Source: Acidimicrobiales bacterium (GTDB lineage: Bacteria > Actinomycetota > Acidimicrobiia > Acidimicrobiales > Palsa-688). Taken from it: a DNA stretch of 63,832 bases. The notes under the pieces are model-generated. The model saw only the letters and a list, made by a program, of their open reading frames with translations. It searched no databases and was not told the DNA's origin. Shown piece after piece: positions 34,949-45,694 of this stretch. The position numbers and the translations under genes were made by a program. The first letter of the stretch is position 1. Each line of letters starts with the position of its first letter. The DNA is taken from assembly GCA_036378675.1 (NCBI GenBank), contig DASUWA010000065.1:1-63832 (forward strand), read 5' to 3'.

Positions 34949-35189
34949 TCATCGCCTCCTCGGTCCTGGCATCGCCACCAGTCGCCGGAACTCCCAGGCG
35001 AAGGGGATGCGCGTCAGCCCACGCGGCCCGCTGGCACGGTCTCAAATGCTATCTGAGCGAAGCCGCTTCTACAAAGCTGCCCGGGGCGCCAAATCCCGCA
35101 TGAGATAACGATTCGATACCCCGATACTTCCTCGGCAGGACCCGGGTCACACGTTCGCCAAACGCTTTCGACTTAACCTGACCGGGTCG

Positions 35190-36158
35190 ATGTTCTCCGG
35201 TACCGAGATCCCCGCGACCACACTCCTCGCTGCAGCACCGAACGCCTCGGCCGCCAACGACCGGGGGGTGATTCACCAGTTCCTCGTCGACCTGGGGGTC
35301 AGCTCCAACACCGCGCACACGGTTCAGGTCTACGCAATCGGACCGTTCCGGATCGCCGTCGTTCTGCTTATAACGGTCGCCGTCACCCGCCTCGTCCGCA
35401 GGCTTTCGCGCCGGATGGTGAACTCCTTCCGATTGGTGTCGCCGCTGGTGAAGGCGACGCCCCGCGGCGAGGACCGGGTGCGGACACTCGCCGGCGTGTT
35501 CTCTTCGGTGCTCCGGGCGATCATCTGGGTGGTCGCGTTCCTGACCATCCTGGGGGAGTTCCACATAAACCTGGTCCCGTTCATCGCGACGGCCACCGTC
35601 GTCGGCGCCGCGGTCGGGTTCGGCGCGCAAACACTCGTCAAGGACTTTCTTTCCGGCGCCCTCATCCTCGCCGAGGATCAATACGGGGTAGGGGATAGCA
35701 TCGTCGTGGGGAATGCGCCCAACGCCACGTCGGGAACCGTCGAAGGGCTCACCCTGCGCACCACCAGGATCCGGAGCCTGGACGGGGTGGTCTGGTACGT
35801 CCCGAACGGCGACATCCGTACCGTCGGGAACAACACCGAAGGTGACAGCCAAGCGCTCGTCGACGTGGTGGTGCCCCACGGAACTGATCTGGTAGCTGCG
35901 GGGCGCGTCGCCGAGCAGGCGGCGCACCAGCTCGCCGCGGAACCCGAATGGCAGGGGGTGTTCGTCGGCGATCCGACCTTCGGTGGCGTGCAGTCGACCG
36001 ATCAGGACGGGGCAACGTTGAGGATCATGGCTTGGACCATGCCGGGACAGCACTTTCGCGCCTCGCGCGAGCTGCGCCTGCGGATACTCCAGGCGCTGCG
36101 CGATTCGGGCCTGGTGTGGGCCGACTCCTCCCCGGCCGCCGGGGGATCCCCGCCGTGA
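35190..36158 (+). CDS. Mechanosensitive channel, MscS family
   Basis: The 322-residue protein has three TM segments: about 48-70 (GPFRIAVVLLITVAVTRLV), 108-128 (VLRAIIWVVAFLTIL) and the pore-lining VPFIATATVVGAAVGFGAQTL, followed by KDFLSGALILAEDQYGVGD and the beta domain (GTVEGLTLRTTRIRSLDG; YVPNGDI). These are MscS signatures. It releases solutes on hypo-osmotic shock. It is divergent from rpmH across about 240 bp, where promoters for both should lie and no further gene is seen. Confidence 0.93.
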   Translation: MFSGTEIPATTLLAAAPNASAANDRGVIHQFLVDLGVSSNTAHTVQVYAIGPFRIAVVLLITVAVTRLVRRLSRRMVNSFRLVSPLVKATPRGEDRVRTLAGVFSSVLRAIIWVVAFLTILGEFHINLVPFIATATVVGAAVGFGAQTLVKDFLSGALILAEDQYGVGDSIVVGNAPNATSGTVEGLTLRTTRIRSLDGVVWYVPNGDIRTVGNNTEGDSQALVDVVVPHGTDLVAAGRVAEQAAHQLAAEPEWQGVFVGDPTFGGVQSTDQDGATLRIMAWTMPGQHFRASRELRLRILQALRDSGLVWADSSPAAGGSPP

Positions 36159-36262
36159 CCAGCCCCGTAGAAAGTCGATTGAATAGGTCGCCTTTGTGGT
36201 GAAACCCGGGGTACCTTGGCCCCTGCGACGGACGACGAACGCTATCCGCGCAGGAGGAAGAG

Positions 36263-36898
36263 ATGGCACTGCAGCTGGGCGACGAAGCCCCCGATTTCAC
36301 CGCTGAGACCACCGAGGGCACTGTTCACTTCCACGAATGGCTGGGCGACGGCTGGGGCGTGCTCTTCTCGCATCCCAAGGACTTCACACCGGTCTGCACG
36401 ACCGAGCTCGGAGCGGTCGCGAAGCTGAAGGGCGAGTTCGACAAGCGCAACACCAAGGTCATCGCCGTGAGCGTCGACCCGATCGAATCGCACAAAGGAT
36501 GGGTGCCCGACATCAACGAGACCCAGGGCACCAACGTCAACTTCCCGATCATTGCCGACCCGGATCGGAAGGTCGCCGACCTCTACGGGATGATCCACCC
36601 GAACGCTGCGGACACTGTGACCGTCAGATCGGTGTTCATCGTCGGTCCGGACAAGAGGATCAAGCTCACCATCACCTATCCGCAATCGACCGGGCGGAAC
36701 TTCCAGGAGATCCTGCGGGTGCTCGACTCGCTTCAGCTCACCGCCAACTACTCCGTGTCCACACCGGCGGACTGGAAGGACGGCGAGGACGTGATCATCG
36801 CCCCGGCGATTTCGGACGACGACGCGAAGGAGCGCTTCCCGAAGGGGTTCACCACGGTACGGCCGTACCTCCGGTTGACGCCCCAACCGAACAAGTAG
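36263..36898 (+). CDS. 1-Cys peroxiredoxin (Prx6 family)
   Basis: The 211-residue protein reduces peroxides through a single peroxidatic Cys45 in HPKDFTPVCTTELG. The C-terminal extension with PADWKDGEDVIIAP and FPKGFTTVRPYLR is characteristic of Prx6. No resolving Cys is seen. CAGGAGG before the ATG gives a strong ribosome binding site. The physiological reductant is not clear; TrxB/TrxA are encoded nearby. Confidence 0.95.
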   Translation: MALQLGDEAPDFTAETTEGTVHFHEWLGDGWGVLFSHPKDFTPVCTTELGAVAKLKGEFDKRNTKVIAVSVDPIESHKGWVPDINETQGTNVNFPIIADPDRKVADLYGMIHPNAADTVTVRSVFIVGPDKRIKLTITYPQSTGRNFQEILRVLDSLQLTANYSVSTPADWKDGEDVIIAPAISDDDAKERFPKGFTTVRPYLRLTPQPNK

Positions 36899-37015
36899 GG
36901 AACTCAAACCACACCGGCACGCTGCCGGCCCGCGTCACTTGGTGATTACACGCGGGCCGGCAGTAGCCTTTTGGGTGTAACGGCCGCCATGAGGAATGGG
37001 ATGGCGCCCGAACAG

Positions 37016-37060
37016 AAGGCCCCGAAAAAGAAGGCCCCGAAAAAAAAGGCCCCGCAAGAA
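37016..37060 (+). repeat. 15-bp tandem repeats in the thiolase leader (three units)
   Basis: Three units of the type AAGGCCCCGAAAAAG lie between the peroxiredoxin and thiolase genes. Read in one frame they give KAPKK units, and in another RPRKK. Neither frame gives a credible protein. TTTGGGTGTAAC near 36971, identical to the end of the 68-nt repeat read in reverse, lies just upstream as an isolated half site. Confidence 0.8.
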
Positions 37061-37076
37061 GGCAAGGAGAGGTCCG

Positions 37077-38270
37077 ATGCCCACCGCCGTAATCGTCGAC
37101 GCCGTGCGCACCCCCGGTGGCAAGCGCCACGGAAAGCTGTCCGGCTGGCACCCCGTTGACTTGGCCGCCGAGGTGCTGAAGGCCCTCGTCGAGCGCAACG
37201 ACCTGGACCCCGCCGTCATCGACGACGTGATCATGGGATGTGTCATGCAGGTGGGCGCTCAGGCGGTGAACATCGCCCGCAACGCGGTTCTTGCAGCCGG
37301 TTTCCCAGAGTCGGTGCCCGGCACCACGGTCGACCGCCAGTGCGGATCGTCCCAGCAGGCGCTGCACTTTGCGGCGCAGGGCGTCATTGCAGGCGCGTAC
37401 GACGTGGCCGTCGCTTCGGGCATCGAACTGATGAGCCTGGTGCCGATGGGCGCAAGCATCGGGCAGGGGGTCGGCCTGCCCTTCGGTCCGACCGTCGGAA
37501 AGCGCTACGAGCCCGCCGGCGGCCTGGTCCCGCAGGGGATCTCGGCCGAGATGATCGCCGACAAGTGGAACCTCTCACGCGAGGACCTCGACCGGTTCAG
37601 TGCCCAGAGCCACCAGCGGGCGGCGAAGGCCACAGCCGAGGGACGCTTCGAGCGGGAGATCCTCCCGGTGGCCCTGAAGCACAAGGACAAGGAGACCGGC
37701 AAGGTCATCGAGTCCAGCGAACTGGTCACGACCGATGAGGGAATCCGCCCGGACACCACCGTCGAGACGCTCGCCAAGCTGAAGCCGTCCTTCAAGCCTG
37801 ACGGCAAGATCACCGCGGGCAACAGCTCCCAGATCACCGACGGCGCGTCCGCTGTTCTCGTCATGAGCGAGGAAAAAGCATCGGCCCTCGGGCTGACCCC
37901 CCGTGCACGGTTCCACTCCTTCGCGGTCGCAGCCGACGATCCCCAGATCATGCTGACCGCCCCAATCCCGGCTACGACCAAGGTGCTCGAGCGGGGCAAG
38001 CTCGCCCTCGACGACATCGACCTGGTGGAGATCAACGAGGCGTTCGCCCCGGTCGTACTGGCCTGGGCGCAGGAGCACCATCCCGACATGGACAAGGTCA
38101 ACGTCAACGGCGGCGCCATCGCCCTCGGGCACCCTCTCGGCTGCTCCGGCACCAAGCTCATGAGCACGCTGCTCAACGAGCTCGAGCGCACCGGCGGCCG
38201 CTACGGCCTGCAGACGATGTGCGAAGGCGGCGGAATGGCCAACGCCACCATCATCGAGCGCCTGGGCTGA
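37077..38270 (+). CDS. Acetyl-CoA C-acyltransferase (thiolase)
   Basis: The 397-residue thiolase has the nucleophilic Cys89 in DRQCGSSQQAL, the EINEAFAPV His-adjacent motif and the C-terminal NGGAIALGHPLGCSG with the second catalytic Cys. It belongs to the degradative/biosynthetic thiolase family; chain-length preference cannot be told. The ATG at 37077 is supported by AAGGAGAGG. The frame is open further upstream through a repeat region that is not credible as protein. No other beta-oxidation genes are adjacent. Confidence 0.95.
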   Translation: MPTAVIVDAVRTPGGKRHGKLSGWHPVDLAAEVLKALVERNDLDPAVIDDVIMGCVMQVGAQAVNIARNAVLAAGFPESVPGTTVDRQCGSSQQALHFAAQGVIAGAYDVAVASGIELMSLVPMGASIGQGVGLPFGPTVGKRYEPAGGLVPQGISAEMIADKWNLSREDLDRFSAQSHQRAAKATAEGRFEREILPVALKHKDKETGKVIESSELVTTDEGIRPDTTVETLAKLKPSFKPDGKITAGNSSQITDGASAVLVMSEEKASALGLTPRARFHSFAVAADDPQIMLTAPIPATTKVLERGKLALDDIDLVEINEAFAPVVLAWAQEHHPDMDKVNVNGGAIALGHPLGCSGTKLMSTLLNELERTGGRYGLQTMCEGGGMANATIIERLG

Positions 38271-38622
38271 TGTTCGGATCGATGGCCTAGCACCCGCCAA
38301 CTGCCGTCTTGGCCCCGGGCCTTCGGCCCGGAACAACAGAGACGGCCGTCGACGGCTGCTCGCCCTCGATAACAATCAGCCCAAACTCGATGCGAGCCAC
38401 CTTGGCTGAAATCTGATCGAGGACTGGCGGTGCGAGAGACCGGTGTCGCTGTCCGCCGCTCCGCGGCGGGCCGCACCAGGATGTCGACCGCTCAGTCCTT
38501 GGCCGGCGGGACGCATCGCGGTGTGACCCGCCTAGTCCTCCACAGGCTGTGGACAACTCTGGGGAGTGTCACATTGATGTAACTTTTCGGAGGGTCGACG
38601 TTAACCCAGGCCCATTCGTCCG
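38271..38622. other. Intergenic region with hairpin and DnaA-box-like palindrome
   Basis: The 352-bp gap between the convergent thiolase and crgA genes holds no credible gene. CCGGGCC-TTC-GGCCCGG at 38315-38331 is a strong hairpin without a U tract, 44 bp after the thiolase stop, and may be its terminator. CCACAGGCTGTGG at 38540-38552 is palindromic and overlaps CTGTGGACAA, the reverse complement of a DnaA-box-like TTGTCCACAG. Confidence 0.55.
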
Positions 38623-38916
38623 CTAGTGGTAGCGAGTGGCGGCGATGAATCCGGCGACGATCAGCGCGAGCCCGAGGAAGAGGTAGCCGTTGCTCGCGCC
38701 GCCGGGGAGAAGCCCCAAATAATTGAGCAGGATGCTGATCAAACCGAGGCCGAAGAAGGTCAGGATCAGTGCCGGGACCCACCACGGGCTGGACCGGAAC
38801 TCGCGGGGGATAGGCGCGGTGTAGCGGCCGCTCGACGTGCCGCTCGCCGGCGACCTCCTCGCCGGCCCTCCCTTGGGTGTCACCCGGCCCGGCGTGTCCT
38901 TGGTCTTCCTCGGCAT
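38623..38916 (-). CDS. crgA: Cell division protein CrgA
   Basis: The 97-residue protein has a basic, disordered N-terminus ([16 protein letters not shown]), the conserved [19 protein letters not shown] first TM segment and a second TM segment ([20 protein letters not shown]). This is the actinobacterial CrgA, which binds FtsZ, FtsI and PbpA/RodA-type partners at the septum. It lies near the pknB-pbpA-rodA cluster as in Mycobacterium and is divergent from the trpG-like gene across 32 bp. Confidence 0.95.
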   Translation of the reverse strand: MPRKTKDTPGRVTPKGGPARRSPASGTSSGRYTAPIPREFRSSPWWVPALILTFFGLGLISILLNYLGLLPGGASNGYLFLGLALIVAGFIAATRYH

Positions 38917-38948
38917 GCCCCAACTTTAAGTGCAACTACCCTTGGCCC

Positions 38949-39572
38949 GTGGCGCGCATCCTGGTCGTGGACAACTACGACTCGTTCGTCTACAACCTCG
39001 TCCAGTACCTGGGTCAGCTCGGCGCCGAGCCGCTCGTCTACCGCAACGACGCGATCGATCTCTCCGCCGCCCGTTCGCTCAACGTGGACGGGCTGCTCGT
39101 GTCGCCCGGACCGGGCCGTCCCGCCGGCGCCGGCGTGAGCTGCGAGCTGATATCCGCCTTCGCCGGCGACGTTCCCGTGTTGGGGGTCTGCCTCGGCCAT
39201 CAGTGCATCGGCGAGGTGTTCGGAGGTGAGATCGTCCGCCATGATGTCATGCACGGAAAGACCTCCGAGATCACCCACGACGGCCGGGGGGTATTCGCGG
39301 GTCTGCCCGAACCCCTCGTCGCTACCCGCTACCACTCCCTCGTGGTCGACCGCGACAGCATCCCGCCGGCGCTGGAGGTGACTGCCTGGACCCAGGACGG
39401 CGTGGTGATGGGCCTGCGGCACCGGGAGATGCCGGTCGAAGGGGTCCAGTTCCACCCCGAGTCGATCCTGACGGACGGCGGCCACCGGATGCTGGCCAAC
39501 TGGCTTGCTATATGCGGCCAGGCCGAGGCGCCGACCCTGGTCGCCGGCGCTGAAGCGTCACTCCGGGCCTAG
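38949..39572 (+). CDS. Glutamine amidotransferase subunit of anthranilate / aminodeoxychorismate synthase
   Basis: The 207-residue class I amidotransferase supplies ammonia to a chorismate-using synthase. It starts [22 protein letters not shown], has LLVSPGPG, the catalytic Cys in [14 protein letters not shown], and the His-Glu pair in [11 protein letters not shown]. It is the trpG/pabA type, and matches Rv0013, which lies between crgA and pknB in M. tuberculosis. The synthase partner is not adjacent, so it may serve both tryptophan and folate synthesis. GTG start at 38949. Confidence 0.92.
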   Translation: MARILVVDNYDSFVYNLVQYLGQLGAEPLVYRNDAIDLSAARSLNVDGLLVSPGPGRPAGAGVSCELISAFAGDVPVLGVCLGHQCIGEVFGGEIVRHDVMHGKTSEITHDGRGVFAGLPEPLVATRYHSLVVDRDSIPPALEVTAWTQDGVVMGLRHREMPVEGVQFHPESILTDGGHRMLANWLAICGQAEAPTLVAGAEASLRA

Positions 39573-39599
39573 GCCGAGGAGGTCGTTTCTTTACGATTG

Positions 39600-39621
39600 G
39601 GCACCTGATAGGTGCCTTTTT
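39600..39621. terminator. Rho-independent terminator between trpG-like gene and pknB
   Basis: GGCACCT-GAT-AGGTGCC (39600-39616) is a perfect 7-bp stem with a 3-nt loop, followed by TTTTT. It lies 28 bp after the trpG-like stop and 22 bp from the convergent pknB stop. The U tract fits termination of the rightward transcript. Confidence 0.85.
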
Positions 39622-39642
39622 GCGAACAAAGGCCCGGCTGGA

Positions 39643-41610
<1,968 letters not shown>

Positions 41611-41622
41611 TCGCTTACGAGC

Positions 41623-43134
41623 CTACGGGGCGGGTGACTGGGTCACGGGTGCGGGTGGTTTTGATTGCAGGTAGGCCTGGATGATGGCCTTGGCTATCGG
41701 TGCGGCGAGCGTGCCGCCCTGATATTCGTTGGCGGACGGCTGGTTGGGAAGGAGCACGGCAACGGCGATATCGGGGTTCTGTGCCGGCGCGAACGCGGCG
41801 AACCACGCGTCTATCTGGTTGGTCCCGGTTTGCGCGGTACCCGTCTTCGCGGCGACCTCGACACCGGGAATCCGCGCCGCGGCGCCGGTGCCGTTCGGGG
41901 AGTCGACGACCGAAAGCATCAGCTGGGTTAGTTGCGACGCGGTGGAAGCCGAAGTGGCCTGCATCCACTGCTTCGGCTGGTAGGTGCTGACGATCTGGTT
42001 CTGCGAGTTGGTGACATGGTCGAGGACGTGGGGTGCCATGATCGATCCCCCGTTGGCGATCCCGGCGGCGACCAGCGCCATCTCGAGGGGCGTCGCTTGG
42101 ACGTCCTGCTGACCGATCGCCGAGTACGCGAGCCCGGGCTGGTCGAAAGCAAACGTGTTCGCCTGGGGGAAAACGGACCGCGCAGCGAACGGCAGATCGA
42201 TGCTGGGAGTCTGGTTGAAACCGAAGGACAGCGCTTCGTTCGTGAGTGACTGGCCGCCGAGGTCCAGCCCGATCTGCCCGAACCCGGTGTCACAGGAGAC
42301 GGTGAACAGCTCGGGTAGCTGGCCGCCGCACGTTTCGCCGGCGAAGTTGTGCAGTTGGTTGGTTGTCTGAGGCAAAGGCAGGGCTGACAGCGTCGGGTAG
42401 GTCTTGCTGGCGAGTGGCGGCTGGCGGTCGTATACCGCGGACGCGGTGATGATCTTGAACGTCGAGCCGGGGAACCAGCGCTGCCGGTACGCCCCCGGCG
42501 CCAGTACACCGCCAGGCTGTGCAACCAGTGCTTTGTACGCAGCCTGCACCTGTTGCTGGTTGTGCGATGACAGCTGACTCGGGTCGAAACTCGGGTTCGA
42601 GTAGAGGGCGAGTATGGCGCCTGTCTTCGGGTTCAGTGCCACGACGGAACCGGTTCTGCCTGCGAGCTCCTTTTGCGCGAGCGTTTGCAGGCTGTTGAGA
42701 AGGGTGAGTGTGATCGACTGGCTTTTGTCTTGATTGGCGAAGAGTTGGCGAATCCCACTGATGCTCGTGGGTAGATGGAACGGTCCCTTTCTTCCCGTTA
42801 GGACCTTGTCGTAGGTGCGTTCGGCGCCGTCAGATCCGTACGTGAAGGAGAAGAATCCAGTGACTTGTTCGAAAAGAGCGCCGGTCGGGTACTGGCGCAC
42901 ATATTTGAACTGGTCGTTGCTCGGGGCTGAGGCGGCGAGAGTCACTCCGTCTGCGGAGATGATGTCGCCTCTCTTGGCGGTGTACTCCTTGACGACGGCG
43001 CGTCCGTTGAGGGGATTCGCCTCCAGGGCATTGGCGTGAACGATCTGCACGTAGGTGAGCTGCAGCACCAGCCCGACGAACAAGATCATCACCCCGAGCC
43101 CGGCGAGACGGATCTGGCGATTCATCCCTCTCAC
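41623..43134 (-). CDS. pbpA: Class B penicillin-binding protein PbpA
   Basis: The 503-residue transpeptidase has one N-terminal TM segment (about 8-27), a PBP dimer-type domain and a transpeptidase domain with SxxK as STFK, SCD in place of SxN, and KTGTAQTG. It partners with the SEDS polymerase RodA encoded next to it. The GTG start at 43134 overlaps the rodA stop (GTGA). An ATG three codons later is the alternative. In mycobacteria PbpA acts in septal or polar wall synthesis. Confidence 0.95.
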   Translation of the reverse strand: MRGMNRQIRLAGLGVMILFVGLVLQLTYVQIVHANALEANPLNGRAVVKEYTAKRGDIISADGVTLAASAPSNDQFKYVRQYPTGALFEQVTGFFSFTYGSDGAERTYDKVLTGRKGPFHLPTSISGIRQLFANQDKSQSITLTLLNSLQTLAQKELAGRTGSVVALNPKTGAILALYSNPSFDPSQLSSHNQQQVQAAYKALVAQPGGVLAPGAYRQRWFPGSTFKIITASAVYDRQPPLASKTYPTLSALPLPQTTNQLHNFAGETCGGQLPELFTVSCDTGFGQIGLDLGGQSLTNEALSFGFNQTPSIDLPFAARSVFPQANTFAFDQPGLAYSAIGQQDVQATPLEMALVAAGIANGGSIMAPHVLDHVTNSQNQIVSTYQPKQWMQATSASTASQLTQLMLSVVDSPNGTGAAARIPGVEVAAKTGTAQTGTNQIDAWFAAFAPAQNPDIAVAVLLPNQPSANEYQGGTLAAPIAKAIIQAYLQSKPPAPVTQSPAP

Positions 43135-44456
43135 GTCCGCACCGCCTCTTCCAGCACGACGCCGCGCAGAGCGGGCTCGAGTGGTGTCTCGGTGTCATGC
43201 GAGATCCGCAGCAACAACGCCAAGAGGATGTAGTTGGCGATCAGCGACGACCCCCCGTACGAAACGAACGGGAGGGTGATACCCGTCAACGGGATAAGGC
43301 GGGTCACCCCGCCGACGATCACGAACGTTTGGACCCCGATGATCAGCGACAGACCGGTGGCAAGCAGTTTCTCGAACTGGCGCTCACAGCGGACTGCGAC
43401 GCGAAGCCCGGTCCCGACCATGAGCAGGAATCCCATCAGGAGCGCAGCGGCTCCGACCAGACCGAGCTCGTCGGCGATCACGGCGAAGATCAGGTCGGTG
43501 GATGCCTCCGGAATGTGGCCGACGTTGCTCTGCCCGGGTCCTTCGCCGAACAGCCCGCCCGCCGCGATTGCGAACCAACCCTGGATGAGCTGGTACCCGG
43601 TGGTATTCGCGTGCGGCCAGGGGTTGAGCCACGCGTCGACGCGCGATTTGGTGTGGCCGATGACTTTGAGTGCGACGAACGAGCCGATCGCGAAGAGTGC
43701 GGTCCCGAGGCCCAGGTAGTAGAAGCGCCCGGTGGAGACCCACAGCATGCCGATGAAGAGCGCGAAGAAAAGGAAGGACGAGCCGAGGTCGTTTTCGGTG
43801 AAGAAGATGACCAGTGACAGGCCCCATGCTGCGAGGATCGGGGCGAGGTAACGCGGATCCAGGACGAGGAACCTGCCGAGCCGCCTGGTTCCCTGGCTGA
43901 GAAGATCGGCCCGCTCGACCATGATGGACGCGAAGAAGATCGCCAACGCCAGTTTGGCGATCTCCCCCGGCTGGAAGTTGAAGGAGCCGAGGTGGATCCA
44001 GAGCCGGGCGCCGTTGATGTTTTCTCCGATGCCGGGAGCGAGTGGCAGCAGCAGTAGCACGATCCCGGCGAACGCGAAGCTGTAGCGATACCGCTCGAGG
44101 TCGCGCGCCCTGCGAACCAGCGCGAGCGTGGCGACGAAACAGGCGATGCCGAGCGCGGTCCACACCGCCTGCAACCTCGCCTCGTGGCTCGATAGGCGGG
44201 CGATGAACACGTAGCCGATCCCGTTGAGCAGGCCCGCGGTGGGCAAGAGGATCGGGTCCGCGTTGGGTGCCAGCTTGCGCATCGCCACGTGGGCGATCAG
44301 CAGCAAGGCAAAGATGATGATCAGGAAAGGTCCGATGTTGGCCGGAAGGTTGCCGGCCTTGCCGAGCCCCGCCAGGGCGTAGAGCCCTCCCGTCAGGACA
44401 ACAGCGAGGACGATCAGTCCCAGCTCGGTGCGCCGCCGCGCGGGGGAAGGGCTCAT
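43131..44456 (-). CDS. rodA: SEDS peptidoglycan glycosyltransferase RodA/FtsW
   Basis: The 441-residue protein has about ten to twelve TM segments. SEDS signatures include FFTENDLGSSFLFFALFIGMLWVSTG, WLNPWPHANTTGYQLIQGWFAIAAGGLFGEGPGQS, FAVIADELGLVGA and TGITLPFVSYGGSSL. SEDS proteins polymerise glycan strands together with a class B PBP, here PbpA. The ATG overlaps the pstP stop (ATGA), so the operon is tightly coupled. Confidence 0.95.
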   Translation of the reverse strand: MSPSPARRRTELGLIVLAVVLTGGLYALAGLGKAGNLPANIGPFLIIIFALLLIAHVAMRKLAPNADPILLPTAGLLNGIGYVFIARLSSHEARLQAVWTALGIACFVATLALVRRARDLERYRYSFAFAGIVLLLLPLAPGIGENINGARLWIHLGSFNFQPGEIAKLALAIFFASIMVERADLLSQGTRRLGRFLVLDPRYLAPILAAWGLSLVIFFTENDLGSSFLFFALFIGMLWVSTGRFYYLGLGTALFAIGSFVALKVIGHTKSRVDAWLNPWPHANTTGYQLIQGWFAIAAGGLFGEGPGQSNVGHIPEASTDLIFAVIADELGLVGAAALLMGFLLMVGTGLRVAVRCERQFEKLLATGLSLIIGVQTFVIVGGVTRLIPLTGITLPFVSYGGSSLIANYILLALLLRISHDTETPLEPALRGVVLEEAVRT

Positions 44457-45694
44457 GTCGTGGGCGGCGGGGACGTGGCGCTGGGTGTCGGGACCGATGA
44501 GGACGGAGCGGTCGTGGTCGGCGATTGGGCAGAGCGCGCGGCGTTTGCCTCAGCGACAAGGCTTCTCACGAACGCGCGTGCGTCGGCCAGGGAGGACTCC
44601 TCCTGTCCGGCTCGCAGCCGCGGGATTTGGTGGGGCAGGACCTCGCCGGTCGTCACGTTCGTCCGCTGTGCGACGGTGGGGTCGAACCACAGCACTCCTC
44701 CCGGCCGACCCTGATAGATCGTGACCCGGTCGCCCCTGAGCCCCACGAAGTAGCTGCCGCGGGCGTACCAGCCGATGGCCACCGCGGCCAGCGCGAGTAC
44801 AAGGATGAGCACGCCGAAGAATGCGACCACGCGAAGCGTGATCACCTTCGCTGTCGGCTTTCCGCGCTCCGCCTCGGCGTCTCGAGGCTCCGCGGCGGGC
44901 GAAGGCTCCGGAGCCGGCGTGGGGACGACGACCGTGGGGTCTTTTTCCTGCTCAGGCGCCGGTGCCGCAGAAGACTCCGTGTCGACCACATCGACGACGA
45001 CCGCGGTGATGTTGTCGTTACCGCCTCGGCGCTTCGCTTCGTCCACGAGTTCCTTGGCGGCTTCTTCCGGGTCGGCGAAGCGACGGAGGATAGAGACCAT
45101 GTGATCGTCGCGAAGCTCGCGGGGGAGACCGTCGCTGCACAGCAGGTAGCGGTCGCCGGGCCGGGGTTCCTCCACGAACAGGTCAACTTCGACGTCCGGA
45201 TCCACGCCGAGCGCGCGGGTCATGATGTTCCGCCTCGGGTGGAATTCCGCTTCTTCTTTCGATATCCGGCCTTCTGCAACGAGTTCGGCGACCAGGTTGT
45301 GGTCGCTGGTCACCTGGCGGAATTCGTCGCCGCGAAGGAGGTAGAGACGAGAGTCACCGATGTTGACCGCCGCGAGGCGGCCGCCGTCCACCAACGCGAG
45401 CGCAACCAGTGTCGTGCCCATCCCGCGCATCTCGGGGTTGGCTTCGGCCTGGTTCCAGACGGCCCGGTTTGCGGTGCGGGCCGCTTCCATCAGGGCCTCC
45501 GGGGTGGCCTCGCCGGCTTGGCCGAAGGCGTCCTGCAGGCCCTCGACTGCGGTCGCCGACGCGACCTCGCCCGCAGCAGCACCACCCATCCCGTCGGCAA
45601 CCGCGAAGAGGGGATCGGCCATCAGGAGCCGGTCCTGATTGTTGGTCCGGACGAGCCCGACGTCGGTTGCGGAACCTGCGCGCAGTTGGATCAC
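44453..45694 (-). CDS. pstP: PP2C-type Ser/Thr protein phosphatase PstP
   Basis: The 413-residue protein has a PP2C domain (about 1-235) with the metal-binding VRTNNQDRLL, VADGMGGAAAGEVAS, GDSRLYLLR and RGGNDNITAVVVDV. A Pro/Glu-rich linker, one TM segment (about 280-300; VVAFFGVLILVLALAAVAIGW) and a small extracellular part with a Thr/Ser/Pro-rich end follow. PstP dephosphorylates PknB and its substrates. The GTGA overlap with fhaB and the ATGA overlap with rodA indicate one operon. Confidence 0.96.
   Translation of the reverse strand: MIQLRAGSATDVGLVRTNNQDRLLMADPLFAVADGMGGAAAGEVASATAVEGLQDAFGQAGEATPEALMEAARTANRAVWNQAEANPEMRGMGTTLVALALVDGGRLAAVNIGDSRLYLLRGDEFRQVTSDHNLVAELVAEGRISKEEAEFHPRRNIMTRALGVDPDVEVDLFVEEPRPGDRYLLCSDGLPRELRDDHMVSILRRFADPEEAAKELVDEAKRRGGNDNITAVVVDVVDTESSAAPAPEQEKDPTVVVPTPAPEPSPAAEPRDAEAERGKPTAKVITLRVVAFFGVLILVLALAAVAIGWYARGSYFVGLRGDRVTIYQGRPGGVLWFDPTVAQRTNVTTGEVLPHQIPRLRAGQEESSLADARAFVRSLVAEANAARSAQSPTTTAPSSSVPTPSATSPPPTT

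Noticed and set aside
35049-36269. A 406-codon open frame antisense to the MscS gene
   Set aside because: No family match is visible, while the plus strand shows clear MscS motifs.
36967-36980. Sixth copy of the 68-nt repeat near TTTGGGTGTAAC
   Set aside because: Only one 12-nt arm is present; the other arms and spacing are missing.
36971-37159. Small lysine-rich peptide gene (KAPKK repeats) before the thiolase gene
   Set aside because: The frame runs into the thiolase coding sequence, has no ribosome binding site and loses composition after the repeats.
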